Assembly: GCA_902470815.1 (NCBI GenBank)
Contig: CABRHS010000002.1
Coordinates: forward strand, 62,001-126,000
Reading direction: 5' to 3'
Length of the DNA stretch: 64,000 nucleotides
DNA from: an uncultured Collinsella sp.
GTDB lineage: Bacteria; Actinomycetota; Coriobacteriia; Coriobacteriales; Coriobacteriaceae
Below, one piece after another: positions 43,536-54,102 of the stretch; position 1 is the stretch's first letter; the number at the start of each line of letters is the position of its first letter. The notes beneath the pieces are model-generated. The model was given only the letters and a program-made list of their open reading frames with translations. It was not told where the DNA came from and did no database searches. The position numbers and the translations under genes were made by a program.

Positions 43536-44261
43536 TTACTCCACGCCTTTGACCAGCTCAGAGACGATGGACTCGTATGCCGCGACGGGGTCGTCGGCTC
43601 CCGTGATGGGACGTCCCACAACGATGTGGCTCGCGCCGCGCTGGATCGCCTGGGCCGGCGTGGCGACGCGCGTCTGGTCGCCGAGGTCGGCGCCCGCGGG
43701 GCGCACGCCGGGCGTGACGATGAGGGCGTCGGGCCCGAGAAGCTCGCGCATGGAGGCGGCCTCCATGGGCGAGCACACGATGCCGTCGATGCCGTTGGCG
43801 CGCGCGAGGGAGGCCAGGCGGGCCGCCTCGTCGGCAACCGGGGACTCGACGCCGATCTCAGAGAGTGAGTCCTGGCTCATGCTCGTGAGCACGGTGATGG
43901 CGACCAGGTTGGGGCGGTCGCCGCGCACCTCCGCAGCGGCCTCGGCCCCCTCGCGGCAGGCGGCGAGCATGGCGCCGGAGCCCATGCCGTGGACGGACAG
44001 CAGGTCCGCGCCGGCCAGGGCCGCGGAGCGGGCGGCACCGCGCACCTGGTGCGGGATGTCGTGGAACTTGAGGTCGAGGAAGACCTTGAAACCGCGCTCG
44101 TTGAACTCGCGGACGATCTGCGGGCCCTCAGCGTAGAAGAGCGTCATGCCCACCTTGAGCCACGCGGCGTGGCCCGAGAGGGAGTCGGCGAGCTCGAGGG
44201 CGCGCTCGCGGTCGCAGTCGATCGCGACGATGATGCGGTCGCGGGCATCGGTCTCTAGCAT
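43536..44261 (-). CDS. pyrF: orotidine 5'-phosphate decarboxylase
   Basis: 241 residues. The type I OMPDC catalytic motif DLKFHDIPHQVRGAAR follows IIVAIDCDRERALELAD. TPGVRPAGADLGDQTRVATP and IVVGRPITGADDP form the phosphate site. It makes UMP. The ATG at 44261 overlaps the pyrD stop by 7 bases. It is the last gene of the pyr operon and is followed by an intrinsic terminator. Confidence 0.96.
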   Translation of the reverse strand: MLETDARDRIIVAIDCDRERALELADSLSGHAAWLKVGMTLFYAEGPQIVREFNERGFKVFLDLKFHDIPHQVRGAARSAALAGADLLSVHGMGSGAMLAACREGAEAAAEVRGDRPNLVAITVLTSMSQDSLSEIGVESPVADEAARLASLARANGIDGIVCSPMEAASMRELLGPDALIVTPGVRPAGADLGDQTRVATPAQAIQRGASHIVVGRPITGADDPVAAYESIVSELVKGVE

Positions 44262-45163
44262 TCGAAGGCTCCGATCAGCTCGTTGATGTCCTTCACGCCC
44301 TGGCTCTCGGCCCACTCCTCCAGCTCATGCAGGATGCGCACGGAGGCGTCGGGCTCGATGAAGTTGGCCATGCCGACGGAAACACAGCAGGCGCCGGCAA
44401 GGATGAACTCCGCCGCGTCCTCACCCGTCATGACGCCGCCCACGCCGCACACCGGGATGTCGACGGCGTTTGCCGTCTCCCAGACCATGCGCACGGCGAT
44501 GGGATGGCACAGCGGGCCGGAGAGGCCGCCCGTAGGCTTGGAGAGCTTGGAACGGCGGGTGCGCACGTCGATGGCCATGCCGGGGATGGAGTTGATGACC
44601 GTGAGGCCGTCGGCGCCCTCGGCCTCGAGCGCGCGGGCGATCTCAGGGATGCGGACCGGCGCCATCTTGACGAAGAGGGGTTTGTCGGTCACCTTGCGGC
44701 AGGCGCGCATGACCTCGGAGGCACCCTCGGGCGTGGAGCCGCAGGCCGCGCCGCCGGCGGCGATGTTGGGGCAGCTCACGTTGATCTCGTAGCCGGCGGC
44801 CCAAGGGCAGAGCTCCGCGAACATCTCCAGCGCGCGGACGTACTCCTCGGTTGAGTGGCCGGCGACCTGGCAGATCACCTGGGTGCCCTTAGCGGTGAGG
44901 TCGGCCAGCCACGGGCCGGACTGCTCGGCGAAGGCGGCGACGCCGGGGTTCTGCAGGCCCACGGAGTTCATCATGCCGCCGGGGACCTCGGCCATGCGGG
45001 GCGCGGGGTTGCCCGGCCAGGGCTCGGCCGCGCAGCCCTTGGTGGTGATGGCGCCCAGCTGGCTCACGTCCATGAGCTCGCTGAACTGCCATCCGTATCC
45101 GAAGGTGCCGGAGGCCGTGTTGATGGGGTTCTTCATCTTGACGCCGCCGAAATCGACGGCCAT
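44255..45163 (-). CDS. pyrD: dihydroorotate dehydrogenase B, catalytic subunit
   Basis: 302 residues of the class 1B family, which uses NAD through PyrK. The sequence has NPINTASGTFGYGWQFSELM, NVSCPNIAAGGAACGS (catalytic Cys), KMAPVRIPEIARALEAEGAD and VCGVGGVMTGEDAAEF. The ATG at 45163 has AGGTG 5 bases upstream; GTG codons at 45178 and 45169 are possible alternatives. The neighbouring pyrK confirms the 1B type. Confidence 0.95.
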   Translation of the reverse strand: MAVDFGGVKMKNPINTASGTFGYGWQFSELMDVSQLGAITTKGCAAEPWPGNPAPRMAEVPGGMMNSVGLQNPGVAAFAEQSGPWLADLTAKGTQVICQVAGHSTEEYVRALEMFAELCPWAAGYEINVSCPNIAAGGAACGSTPEGASEVMRACRKVTDKPLFVKMAPVRIPEIARALEAEGADGLTVINSIPGMAIDVRTRRSKLSKPTGGLSGPLCHPIAVRMVWETANAVDIPVCGVGGVMTGEDAAEFILAGACCVSVGMANFIEPDASVRILHELEEWAESQGVKDINELIGAFEC

Positions 45164-45174
45164 GCTCACCTGGC

Positions 45175-45969
45175 TCACCAGACCACCACCTTGGTCGCAT
45201 CGAAGACCGGGCCGCACATGCAGGCGCCCTGCATGCCGTCGGTCGTCTCAACATTGCACGTGCTGCAGGCGCCGAATCCGCAGCTCATCATGCGCTCGAG
45301 GGAAGCCTCGCAGTACACGCCGGCCTCGGCCGCGGAGGCGGCGACCTTGCTCATCATGACACCGGGGCCGCAGGTGGCCACGTAGTCGTACTCGTGGGAG
45401 GAGAGCAGCTCGGCAGCGGACTCGGTGCAAAAACCGTTCAGGCCGGCCGTGCCGTCATCGGTGGCCACGCGGACCTCGCCGGCGCCCAGCGCCTCGAAGT
45501 CCTCGACGCCCACGAGCTTGGCGGCGGTGGCGGAGCCCACGCACGCGTCGACCGCGATGCCGGCGCGAGCGAGGTCACGCGCCAGGCAGAGCACCGGGGG
45601 CACGCCAATGCCGCCACCCACGACGAGCACGCGGCGGGCGCCCTCGGGCACGCGCCAGCCATGGCCGCCGGGACCCAGCAGGTCGCTGGTGAAGCCGCGC
45701 TTCCACTCGGACATGCGGCGGGTGCCGTTACCCACCACGGCGTACCAGATCTCGACGGTGCCGGCGGACGCGTCGGCCGCGACGTAGCTCAACGGGACAC
45801 GCAGCAGCTCGCTGCTGTCGCCGGGCACGCGGATGTTCACGAACTGACCCGGCTTGAGCGCGGATGCGAGACGCGGGGCCAAAATGACGAGCGAGAAGAT
45901 GCCATCGGCGATCTCCTCGTTCGAAATGACCTCGAAGTCATGCATGCGCGCCGGTGAAGGATTGGGCAT
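45175..45969 (-). CDS. pyrK: dihydroorotate dehydrogenase B electron transfer subunit
   Basis: 264 residues. An FAD-binding domain (LRVPLSYVAADASAG) is followed by an NAD-binding domain (VLVVGGGIGVPPVLCLARDL). A C-terminal 2Fe-2S motif reads CGFGACSTC ... GACMCGPVF, giving four Cys. It passes electrons from dihydroorotate to NAD with PyrD. The ATG at 45969 (MPNPSPARMHDFE) has GGAGGGGAG 5 bases upstream. Confidence 0.95.
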   Translation of the reverse strand: MPNPSPARMHDFEVISNEEIADGIFSLVILAPRLASALKPGQFVNIRVPGDSSELLRVPLSYVAADASAGTVEIWYAVVGNGTRRMSEWKRGFTSDLLGPGGHGWRVPEGARRVLVVGGGIGVPPVLCLARDLARAGIAVDACVGSATAAKLVGVEDFEALGAGEVRVATDDGTAGLNGFCTESAAELLSSHEYDYVATCGPGVMMSKVAASAAEAGVYCEASLERMMSCGFGACSTCNVETTDGMQGACMCGPVFDATKVVVW

Positions 45970-46012
45970 ATGTGCTCCCCTCCCCATGCGGTGCATGGTC
46001 AAGATGTGCGAA

Positions 46013-46041
46013 CGGTCCCGCGCCACATGGCAGCGGGACCG
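46013..46041. other. palindromic hairpin between pyrC and pyrK
   Basis: CGGTCCCGC (46013-46021) pairs perfectly with GCGGGACCG (46033-46041) around an 11-base loop. It lies in the only long gap (93 bases) inside the pyr operon. No T-run follows on the minus strand, so partial termination or RNA processing is as likely as full termination. Confidence 0.55.
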
Positions 46042-46062
46042 CGCGATGCAGATAACGCTATC

Positions 46063-47352
46063 TTAGCAAACGACGCCGTCGGCGAGCGTGCGCTTGCCGC
46101 CCACGAACACGTCGGTGGCGCGACCGGTGAGCTCGACGCCCTTGAAGCCGGAGTTCTTGGCGTGGCTGGCGAAATCGTCCTCGGAGACGGCCCAGACCGC
46201 GTCCGCATCGAAGACGGTGAGGTCGGCGACGCTGCCCTCGGCGATCTTGACCTGCTCGAGGCCGAGGATCTTGCGGGGCTCGATGGCCATGAGCTCGACC
46301 ATGCGGGCGAAGGTGATCTTGCCCGTCTTGACCAGGTTGGTGAGCACCAGGCCGAGCGCGGTCTCAAGGCCGGTCATGCCGAACGGGGCGAGCTCGAACT
46401 CGCGGGACTTCTCCCAGTCGGAGTGGGGCGCATGGTCGGTGGCGATGGCGTCGACCGTGCCGTCGATCACGCCGGCGATGAGGGCCTCGGCGTCGGCGGC
46501 GGTGCGCAGCGGCGGGTTGACCTTAAAGCAGGTGTTGTAGGTGCCGTCGATGGCATCCTCGGTGAGGAAGAGGTGGTGCGGCGTGGCCTCGCAGGTCACG
46601 GGCAGGCCCTTGGCCTTGGCGGCGCGGACCATCTCGAGGCCACGGGCGGTGGAGATGTGCTGGATGTGCAGCTTGGCACCGGTGAGCTCGGCGATCATGA
46701 TGTCGCGCATGATCTGGAGCTCCTCGCCCTCCGCCGGCCAGCCGAGCAGGCCCAGGCGCGTGGAGACGGCACCCTCGTTGATCTGGCCGTCACCCACGAG
46801 GTCGTCATCCTGGCAGTGGCTCATGAACACCTTGCCGAACATCTGGCCGTAATCCATGGCGCGACGGAGCATGCCTGCACCCTGGACGCCGTGGCCGTCA
46901 TCGGTGAAGGCTACGCAGCCGTGCTCGACCATGTTGCCCATCTCGGAGATGATCTCGCCCTTGAGGCCACGGGTCATGGCGCCGGAGGGGTACACGCGGC
47001 AATGGCCCTTGGCGGCGGCGACGGACTTGATGTACTCGACCACAACGCCGTTGTCGGTCACGGGGCTGGTGTTGGGCATGGAGCAGACGCCGGTGAAGCC
47101 GCCCTTCGCGGCAGCGGCGGTCTCGCTCTCGATGTCACCCTTGGCCTCAAAGCCAGGCTCGCGCAGGTGCACGTGCATGTCAACCAGGCCGGGAACGAGG
47201 TACTTGCCGGAAAGGTCGATGACCTCGGCGGTCTCGCAGGTGAGGTTCTCGCCGACGGCGGCGATCTTATCGTCCTCGACGAGGACGTCCATCACGCCAT
47301 CGATCTCGACAGACGGGTCGACGACGTGGGCGTTCTTAAGAAGCAAGGCCAT
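46063..47352 (-). CDS. pyrC: dihydroorotase (multifunctional amidohydrolase type)
   Basis: 429 residues. Metal-binding HxH is in GLVDMHVHLREPG. MSHCQDD, HIQHIST and ATDHAPHSDWEK supply later His/Asp ligands. SMPNTSPVTDNG is typical of type I dihydroorotases. It closes carbamoyl aspartate to dihydroorotate. The ATG at 47352 has GGAGG 8 bases upstream and overlaps the pyrB end by 17 bases. Confidence 0.96.
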   Translation of the reverse strand: MALLLKNAHVVDPSVEIDGVMDVLVEDDKIAAVGENLTCETAEVIDLSGKYLVPGLVDMHVHLREPGFEAKGDIESETAAAAKGGFTGVCSMPNTSPVTDNGVVVEYIKSVAAAKGHCRVYPSGAMTRGLKGEIISEMGNMVEHGCVAFTDDGHGVQGAGMLRRAMDYGQMFGKVFMSHCQDDDLVGDGQINEGAVSTRLGLLGWPAEGEELQIMRDIMIAELTGAKLHIQHISTARGLEMVRAAKAKGLPVTCEATPHHLFLTEDAIDGTYNTCFKVNPPLRTAADAEALIAGVIDGTVDAIATDHAPHSDWEKSREFELAPFGMTGLETALGLVLTNLVKTGKITFARMVELMAIEPRKILGLEQVKIAEGSVADLTVFDADAVWAVSEDDFASHAKNSGFKGVELTGRATDVFVGGKRTLADGVVC

Positions 47353-48280
47353 TATCGGCACCTCCAAGCAGCAGATACAGGGCAGCCATGCGCACGCAGA
47401 TACCGGCGTACACCTGGTCGAGGATCACGGAGCGCTCCGGATGATCGGGCATGTAGGAGTCGAACTCCACGCCGCGGTTGATCGGGCCGGGGTGGCACAC
47501 GATCGCGTCGGGCCTCATGAGACGCTCGCGGGCCTTGGTGAGACCGTAGAGCTGGTGGTACTCGCGCTCGCTCGGGAACGGCGCGCCCTCGAGACGCTCG
47601 CGCTGGATGCGCAGCATGTAGACAACGTCCAGGTCCGGCAAGACGTCGTCAAGGCTATTGGAGACGTGGTCGGCGCCCAGGATGTCGGGGCGGGGCGGCA
47701 TGAGGGTGTTGGGGCCCACGGCGGTGACCTCGGCGCCCATGATCTTGAGCGCGGGGATGAGCGAACCGCACACGCGGGAGTGGCCGATGTCGCCCACGAC
47801 GCCGACCTTCAGGCCGTCGAAGCTACCCTTGCGCTCCCAGATGGAGTACAGGTCGAGCAGGGCCTGGGTGGGATGGCCGTGCTTGCCGTCGCCGGCGTCG
47901 ATGACGACGGCGGGGCTGGCCTGGGACACGATGTAAGGGGCGCCGGCGTGCTTGTCGCGCACGACGATGCAGTCGATCTTGTAGGCGTCGAGCGTCATGA
48001 CGGTGTCGATGAGGCTCTCGCCCTTCACGGTGGAGGTGGAGGAGCCGCCGAAGTTCAGCGTGTCGGCCGAAAGGCGCTTCTCGGCGAGCTCGAAGGAGCT
48101 GCGGGTGCGCGTGGAGGGCTCGTTGAACATGTTGACGATGGTCTTGCCCTTGAGGGTCGGGACCTTCTTGATGGTGCGCTCGTTGACCTCGGAGAACGCC
48201 TTGGCGGTCTGGAGGATCGTCATGAGCTCGGAATCAGAGTACTCGGAGATGTCGATGAGGTGCTTATGGTTGTTGAACAC
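47336..48280 (-). CDS. pyrB: aspartate carbamoyltransferase catalytic subunit
   Basis: 314 residues. The carbamoyl-phosphate motif is FNEPSTRTRSSFE; SSTSTVKGESLIDT (80s loop), DAGDGKHGHPTQALLDLYSI and HPGPINRGVE (240s loop) complete the active site. No regulatory subunit PyrI gene is present, as expected with PyrR control. The start is a GTG at 48280, 3 bases after the pyrR stop. Confidence 0.97.
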   Translation of the reverse strand: MFNNHKHLIDISEYSDSELMTILQTAKAFSEVNERTIKKVPTLKGKTIVNMFNEPSTRTRSSFELAEKRLSADTLNFGGSSTSTVKGESLIDTVMTLDAYKIDCIVVRDKHAGAPYIVSQASPAVVIDAGDGKHGHPTQALLDLYSIWERKGSFDGLKVGVVGDIGHSRVCGSLIPALKIMGAEVTAVGPNTLMPPRPDILGADHVSNSLDDVLPDLDVVYMLRIQRERLEGAPFPSEREYHQLYGLTKARERLMRPDAIVCHPGPINRGVEFDSYMPDHPERSVILDQVYAGICVRMAALYLLLGGADNGLAS

Positions 48281-48283
48281 GGA

Positions 48284-48950
<667 letters not shown>

Positions 48951-49034
48951 CACAGGAAGGCATATATGCGCGGCGCGAGAGCGCCCGCTTGATGGTCCTT
49001 GTGGTATCTCGTACGCACTTAAAGGTCATTGTGC

Positions 49035-49040
49035 ATTGTA
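49035..49040 (-). promoter_or_regulatory. -10 element of the pyr operon promoter
   Basis: The minus strand reads TACAAT in GTGTACAATG, 173 bases before the pyrR ATG. The -35 region is GC-rich and matches poorly. The predicted leader is about 165 bases. Confidence 0.45.
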
Positions 49041-49094
49041 CACGGACGACGACGCCGCGGGGAGATGAATATAAGTTCTCCTCGAACGCGGCCC

Positions 49095-50081
49095 CTACGG
49101 CTCAGCCGGGGCGGGGCCCGGGCACACGATGGTCCAACGCGAGGGGACGGACTCGTCGAGCGGGCATCCGTCGCAGTGGCTCCGCATGCAGGTGCGCAGG
49201 GCCCGTGGGGACTTCGCGATGGATGCCGGCGCTGCCTCGAAGTCCCCTCCCTCCATCTGGGCGATCGTCATGTCCGCGATCTGGCGCATGCCCGCGGCCG
49301 AGGGATGGCAGCCGTCCACCGCGTCGTATGCAACGCCGTACCCGCGGATATCGGCCACATGGGCGCCCGCATCGCGGGCCGCGACGCGGATGGCGTCGTT
49401 GTATTCGTCGAGGTCGAGGCCGCGGATCCTATACTTGTAGCATTGCCGCTCGGGGTCGGGCGAGGTGGCCGGGCTCAACGTGAGGCACCACACCTCCGCC
49501 GACGGCGCGACGGCGCGGATCTTTCCGAGCGTTCCGGCATAGGCGGATGCGAAGCGGGCAAGGGCGTCGCACCCCACCACCGGTTCGACCTCCACGGGCC
49601 CCTCCAGGTCGCCGGGACGGGCGGAGGCGGAGATGCTACCGCCCATGACCTGGTTGCGGCCGCCTCCCCACCCGTAATCGTTGATCCCCATATACACGAG
49701 CACGACGTCGGGCAACTCGCCGTCGGCTCCCACGAGCGCGCCGATGCGCTCATCGCTGCATCCCGCCGGAAACCCGAAGCCCTCGACGACGGATCCCGAA
49801 AACGAAGAATTGGCGACCAGGTGCCCGTCGAAATGCGCGATGACCCTGCCCCACCAGGTGTCCTCGGGCCGCGAGATTCCCGGGACGCTCACCTCGCCCT
49901 CGTAATGGACGCGCCAGCCATCGGGGACCCACCCCATGAGGGTGCAGATGGAGTCCCCCAAGATCGAGAATCCCCGCGAGCCGAGGGGCTCGCCGGCGGA
50001 ACAAGGCGGTGCGCACTCGAGAAGGGCGGACGCCCCATCGACCCCGGCGAAATCGACGCACTGGTTCGTTATTTGAGCCAT
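49095..50081 (-). CDS. SGNH/GDSL-type esterase-like hydrolase with Cys-rich C-terminus
   Basis: 328 residues. The SGNH blocks are visible: FSILGDSICTLMG (block I, nucleophile Ser), SSFSGS (Gly region), VYMGINDYGWG (block III, Asn) and DAVDGCHPSAAGMRQIADMT (block V, Asp and His). No signal peptide is seen, so it is probably cytoplasmic. The final 40 residues hold CMRSHCDGC and a later Cys, an unusual cluster that could bind metal. The substrate is unknown; carbohydrate O-acetyl or lipid esters are family options. The ATG at 50081 follows AAGGATGGGG. It is monocistronic, between the pyr operon and tRNA-Asn. Confidence 0.8.
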   Translation of the reverse strand: MAQITNQCVDFAGVDGASALLECAPPCSAGEPLGSRGFSILGDSICTLMGWVPDGWRVHYEGEVSVPGISRPEDTWWGRVIAHFDGHLVANSSFSGSVVEGFGFPAGCSDERIGALVGADGELPDVVLVYMGINDYGWGGGRNQVMGGSISASARPGDLEGPVEVEPVVGCDALARFASAYAGTLGKIRAVAPSAEVWCLTLSPATSPDPERQCYKYRIRGLDLDEYNDAIRVAARDAGAHVADIRGYGVAYDAVDGCHPSAAGMRQIADMTIAQMEGGDFEAAPASIAKSPRALRTCMRSHCDGCPLDESVPSRWTIVCPGPAPAEP

Positions 50082-50249
50082 AGCCCCATCCTTCCCCCTG
50101 CAGCCGTCGCCCAGCCGAGAGCCAGCGCGACAGCACGATGCGAACGGTGATTCGGCGCGACCGCGGGCGCGCGCACCCATCATCGCACCGCGGGCGCGCG
50201 AGGAGTCGATGCGGTCGACAAACGGCTGCAAATTTTTTTAAATTGGGGC

Positions 50250-50277
50250 TTGCATCGCCTGAGACGTTCCGTATAAT
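50250..50277 (+). promoter_or_regulatory. tRNA-Asn promoter
   Basis: TTGCAT (50250-50255), a 16-base spacer and TATAAT (50272-50277), about 46 bases before the tRNA 5' end. Confidence 0.75.
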
Positions 50278-50323
50278 AAACTTCGTTGCTTGGGAGCACA
50301 GAGCAAACAAGTGACTTGACAAT

Positions 50324-50398
50324 TCCTCGATAGCTCAATGGTAGAGCCCGCGGCTGTTAACCGCGTTGTTGTAGGTTCGAGTCCTACTCGAGGAGCCA
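50324..50398 (+). tRNA. tRNA-Asn (anticodon GTT)
   Basis: 75 bases with encoded CCA (50396-50398). The acceptor arm TCCTCGA (50324-50330) pairs with TCGAGGA (50388-50394), discriminator G95. The anticodon stem CGCGG/CCGCG flanks the loop CTGTTAA with anticodon GTT at 50356-50358. The T-arm carries GTTCGAGTC. It has its own promoter and terminator. No integrated element or duplicated 3' end was seen next to it. Confidence 0.97.
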
Positions 50399-50407
50399 GA
50401 ATTTTCA

Positions 50408-50431
50408 AACCCGCTTTTGAGCGGGTTTTTT
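50408..50431 (+). terminator. intrinsic terminator of tRNA-Asn
   Basis: AACCCGCT (50408-50415) pairs with AGCGGGTT (50420-50427) with a short loop, followed by a T-run through 50431. It begins 10 bases after the tRNA. Confidence 0.85.
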
Positions 50432-50594
50432 CTTGTATCTTCACTTCCCCATCGCCCAAGGCATCGGCCTTCGCATACCCCGACTGCGGAAACCGCGATA
50501 AGAAACGCCCCTTGGAGCAGATGGCTCGCAAGGGGCGCGAAAGTGCACGATGTCGGACGGCGCGAAGGCGCCTGACCTTTGCAGGTGCCGGGCC

Positions 50595-51938
<1,344 letters not shown>

Positions 51939-52029
51939 AGATGCTCCCTTCTTAACACACAGGATTCATTACTTTACCACGGTTCTATACCCGATTGTGC
52001 ACAGAAATTGCAGCACCCTGACAATTTGG

Positions 52030-54102
52030 CTACTGCCTGAAGGGATCCGCTATCCCCTCGACCGCACGCTCGAGCTCGCGGATGCGCGCCGCGTCCCTCG
52101 TGGCCTGGATGGCGAACTCGCGCCGCTCATCGCTGGAAAGGGAGCCGTCGGAGCGCAGGCGGGCCTGGGCGGCCCTCATGCGACGACGGGCCGTGTAGAG
52201 CTCGAGGGTATCGAGGAGGAACCCGATGTTGGTCTCGGTTGGGTGCCTGCTCGTGGAGGAGATCATTCCAGCGGAGACGAGCCGGGGGGCATCGGGGCAC
52301 ACGGCCCTGGCGGCCGCCATAACATCGGCCGCGCCCGTCCCCTCGGGGGTCGCGAGCACCGACCACGCGATCGCCTCGTTGCGCGAGTCGACCCATTCGA
52401 CCTCGGTGATCCGGTCGGCGAACGGCCTGAACGAATCCGGGTAGGTGGTGAGCATGGTGAGGAGCTCGCGCTCGCAGGCGAGTTGCCGCCGCTCGAGGTC
52501 GGTGAGGACGCTGAGCCCCGCCGCCTCATCGGGGGACCCGGCCGCCATGTTGCCGCCGGATGCGTCGGGACCGCTCTGGGAGTCGTAGTCGACGACCGGG
52601 GCGTAGTCGTAGGGAACCTCCTCGTAGAAGGGCTCGTCATACGGGGGCATATCGCCCTCGGCCGCGCCGGCGGCGGGCACGGCCCCTCCCCCGCCGACTC
52701 CGGCACCGGGATGTCCCGCGCCGGCGCGATCTCCCTGCCGCCCGCGCTCGCGCTCAGCTTGGGCGCGCTCGCGCTGCTGCTCGCGCCGGCGGTTCGTCTC
52801 CTCGCGCTTCTGCACCTCGCGGAACACCTTGCCGGCGTTGGACCTGATCATCTCGACGTCCAAACCAAGGCGGTCGGCGATTTGCATGTAATAGCCGTCG
52901 ATCATGTAGCTCGAGCGCAACGGGTAGATCAACTCAAGGGCTGAGCGCATGGCCTTCGCGCGACCGCCGGGCGTGGAGATGTCGCTCTCCTCCTCAAGCT
53001 TGCCGAAGACGAAATCCATGAGCGGGATGGACTCGTCGAGCAGGGCGCGCAGGGCCGCCCCGCCCCGGGCGCGCACGAAGTCGTCCGGATCCATGCCGTC
53101 GGGCAGGACCACGCACCTCAGGTCGATGTCGTCCTTCTCGATGAATTGGATGGCGCGGCGAGCCGCCTTCTGACCGGCCGCGTCGCCATCGAACATGTAG
53201 ATGATCTTCTTGGTGAAGCGCGTGAGCGTCTTGACGTGCGACTCGGTCAGCGCGGTGCCCAGGACCGCGACGATGTTCTCGATCCCCGCCTTCCAGCAGC
53301 TCATCGCGCTGATGTACCCCTCGACCACGATGACCTCGTTAGCGTTCACGATATGGTCCTTGGCCCAATTGAAGCCGTACAGGTTCCTGCCCTTATGGAA
53401 AATGGAGGTCTCCGACGTGTTGAGGTACTTCGCGTTCGTCTTCTCCTTGTCGAGGGCGCGGCCGCCGAACGCGATGCAACGCCCCTGTTCGTCGTAGATG
53501 GGAAAGATCACGCGATCGAAGAAGCGGTCGACGAGGCCGCCGCTGCGGCTGCGGAACGCGACGTTCGCGTCGATCATCTCCTGCGGGGTGAAGCCCTTGG
53601 AGCCCAGGTGCCGCACGAGCGCACCGTGGCCGGGGGCGAATCCAAGGCTGTACTTGCGGCAGGTCGCGGCGTCGAGCTCGCGGCCCTTGCAGTACTCGCG
53701 ACCGCGGGCGTCCTTGCCGCGCATCAGCAGCGTGTGGTAGAACTCAGCGGTCTCCTCGCACACCTCCACAAGGCGGTTGCGCTTGGTGCCGGCGCGTTTG
53801 AACGAGCGGTCTTCCTCGAGCTCGATGCCCGCTCGGTCCGCCAGATAGCGTATGGACTCGGGAAACGACAGGCTCTCGCGCATCATGACGTACGTGAAGG
53901 CGTCGCCGCCCTGATCGCACCCGAAGCAATGCCAGACCTGGGTGGACGGGATGACATGGAACGAGGGGGTCTTCTCGCCGTGGAAGGGGCAGCAGCCCCA
54001 CAGGTCGTTGCCGCCGCGGGGCTTGAGCTCGACGGTCTCCTGGACGAGCGCCACCAGGTCGGTGGCGTCGCGCACCTTGTTCTTGTCTTCCTCAGATATC
54101 AT
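52030..54102 (-). CDS. dnaG: DNA primase
   Basis: 690 residues. The CHC2 zinc domain (CCPFHGEKTPSFHV, WHCFGCDQGGDAF) is at 35-75. The TOPRIM core follows (VIVVEGYISAMS with Glu; YMFDGDAAGQKAA with DxD). A helicase-binding C-terminal domain follows. Between the core and C-terminus, about residues 430-540, lies a long low-complexity linker: an Arg/Glu stretch, then Gly/Ala, then Asp/Tyr/Pro (YEEVPYDYAPVVDYD). That linker makes it longer than most primases. The ATG overlaps the ribF stop (ATGA). Confidence 0.96.
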   Translation of the reverse strand: MISEEDKNKVRDATDLVALVQETVELKPRGGNDLWGCCPFHGEKTPSFHVIPSTQVWHCFGCDQGGDAFTYVMMRESLSFPESIRYLADRAGIELEEDRSFKRAGTKRNRLVEVCEETAEFYHTLLMRGKDARGREYCKGRELDAATCRKYSLGFAPGHGALVRHLGSKGFTPQEMIDANVAFRSRSGGLVDRFFDRVIFPIYDEQGRCIAFGGRALDKEKTNAKYLNTSETSIFHKGRNLYGFNWAKDHIVNANEVIVVEGYISAMSCWKAGIENIVAVLGTALTESHVKTLTRFTKKIIYMFDGDAAGQKAARRAIQFIEKDDIDLRCVVLPDGMDPDDFVRARGGAALRALLDESIPLMDFVFGKLEEESDISTPGGRAKAMRSALELIYPLRSSYMIDGYYMQIADRLGLDVEMIRSNAGKVFREVQKREETNRRREQQRERAQAERERGRQGDRAGAGHPGAGVGGGGAVPAAGAAEGDMPPYDEPFYEEVPYDYAPVVDYDSQSGPDASGGNMAAGSPDEAAGLSVLTDLERRQLACERELLTMLTTYPDSFRPFADRITEVEWVDSRNEAIAWSVLATPEGTGAADVMAAARAVCPDAPRLVSAGMISSTSRHPTETNIGFLLDTLELYTARRRMRAAQARLRSDGSLSSDERREFAIQATRDAARIRELERAVEGIADPFRQ

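Noticed and set aside
50324..50398. tRNA-Asn as a phage or island attachment site
   Set aside because: No integrase gene and no repeated tRNA 3' end were seen on either side; the neighbours are core genes.
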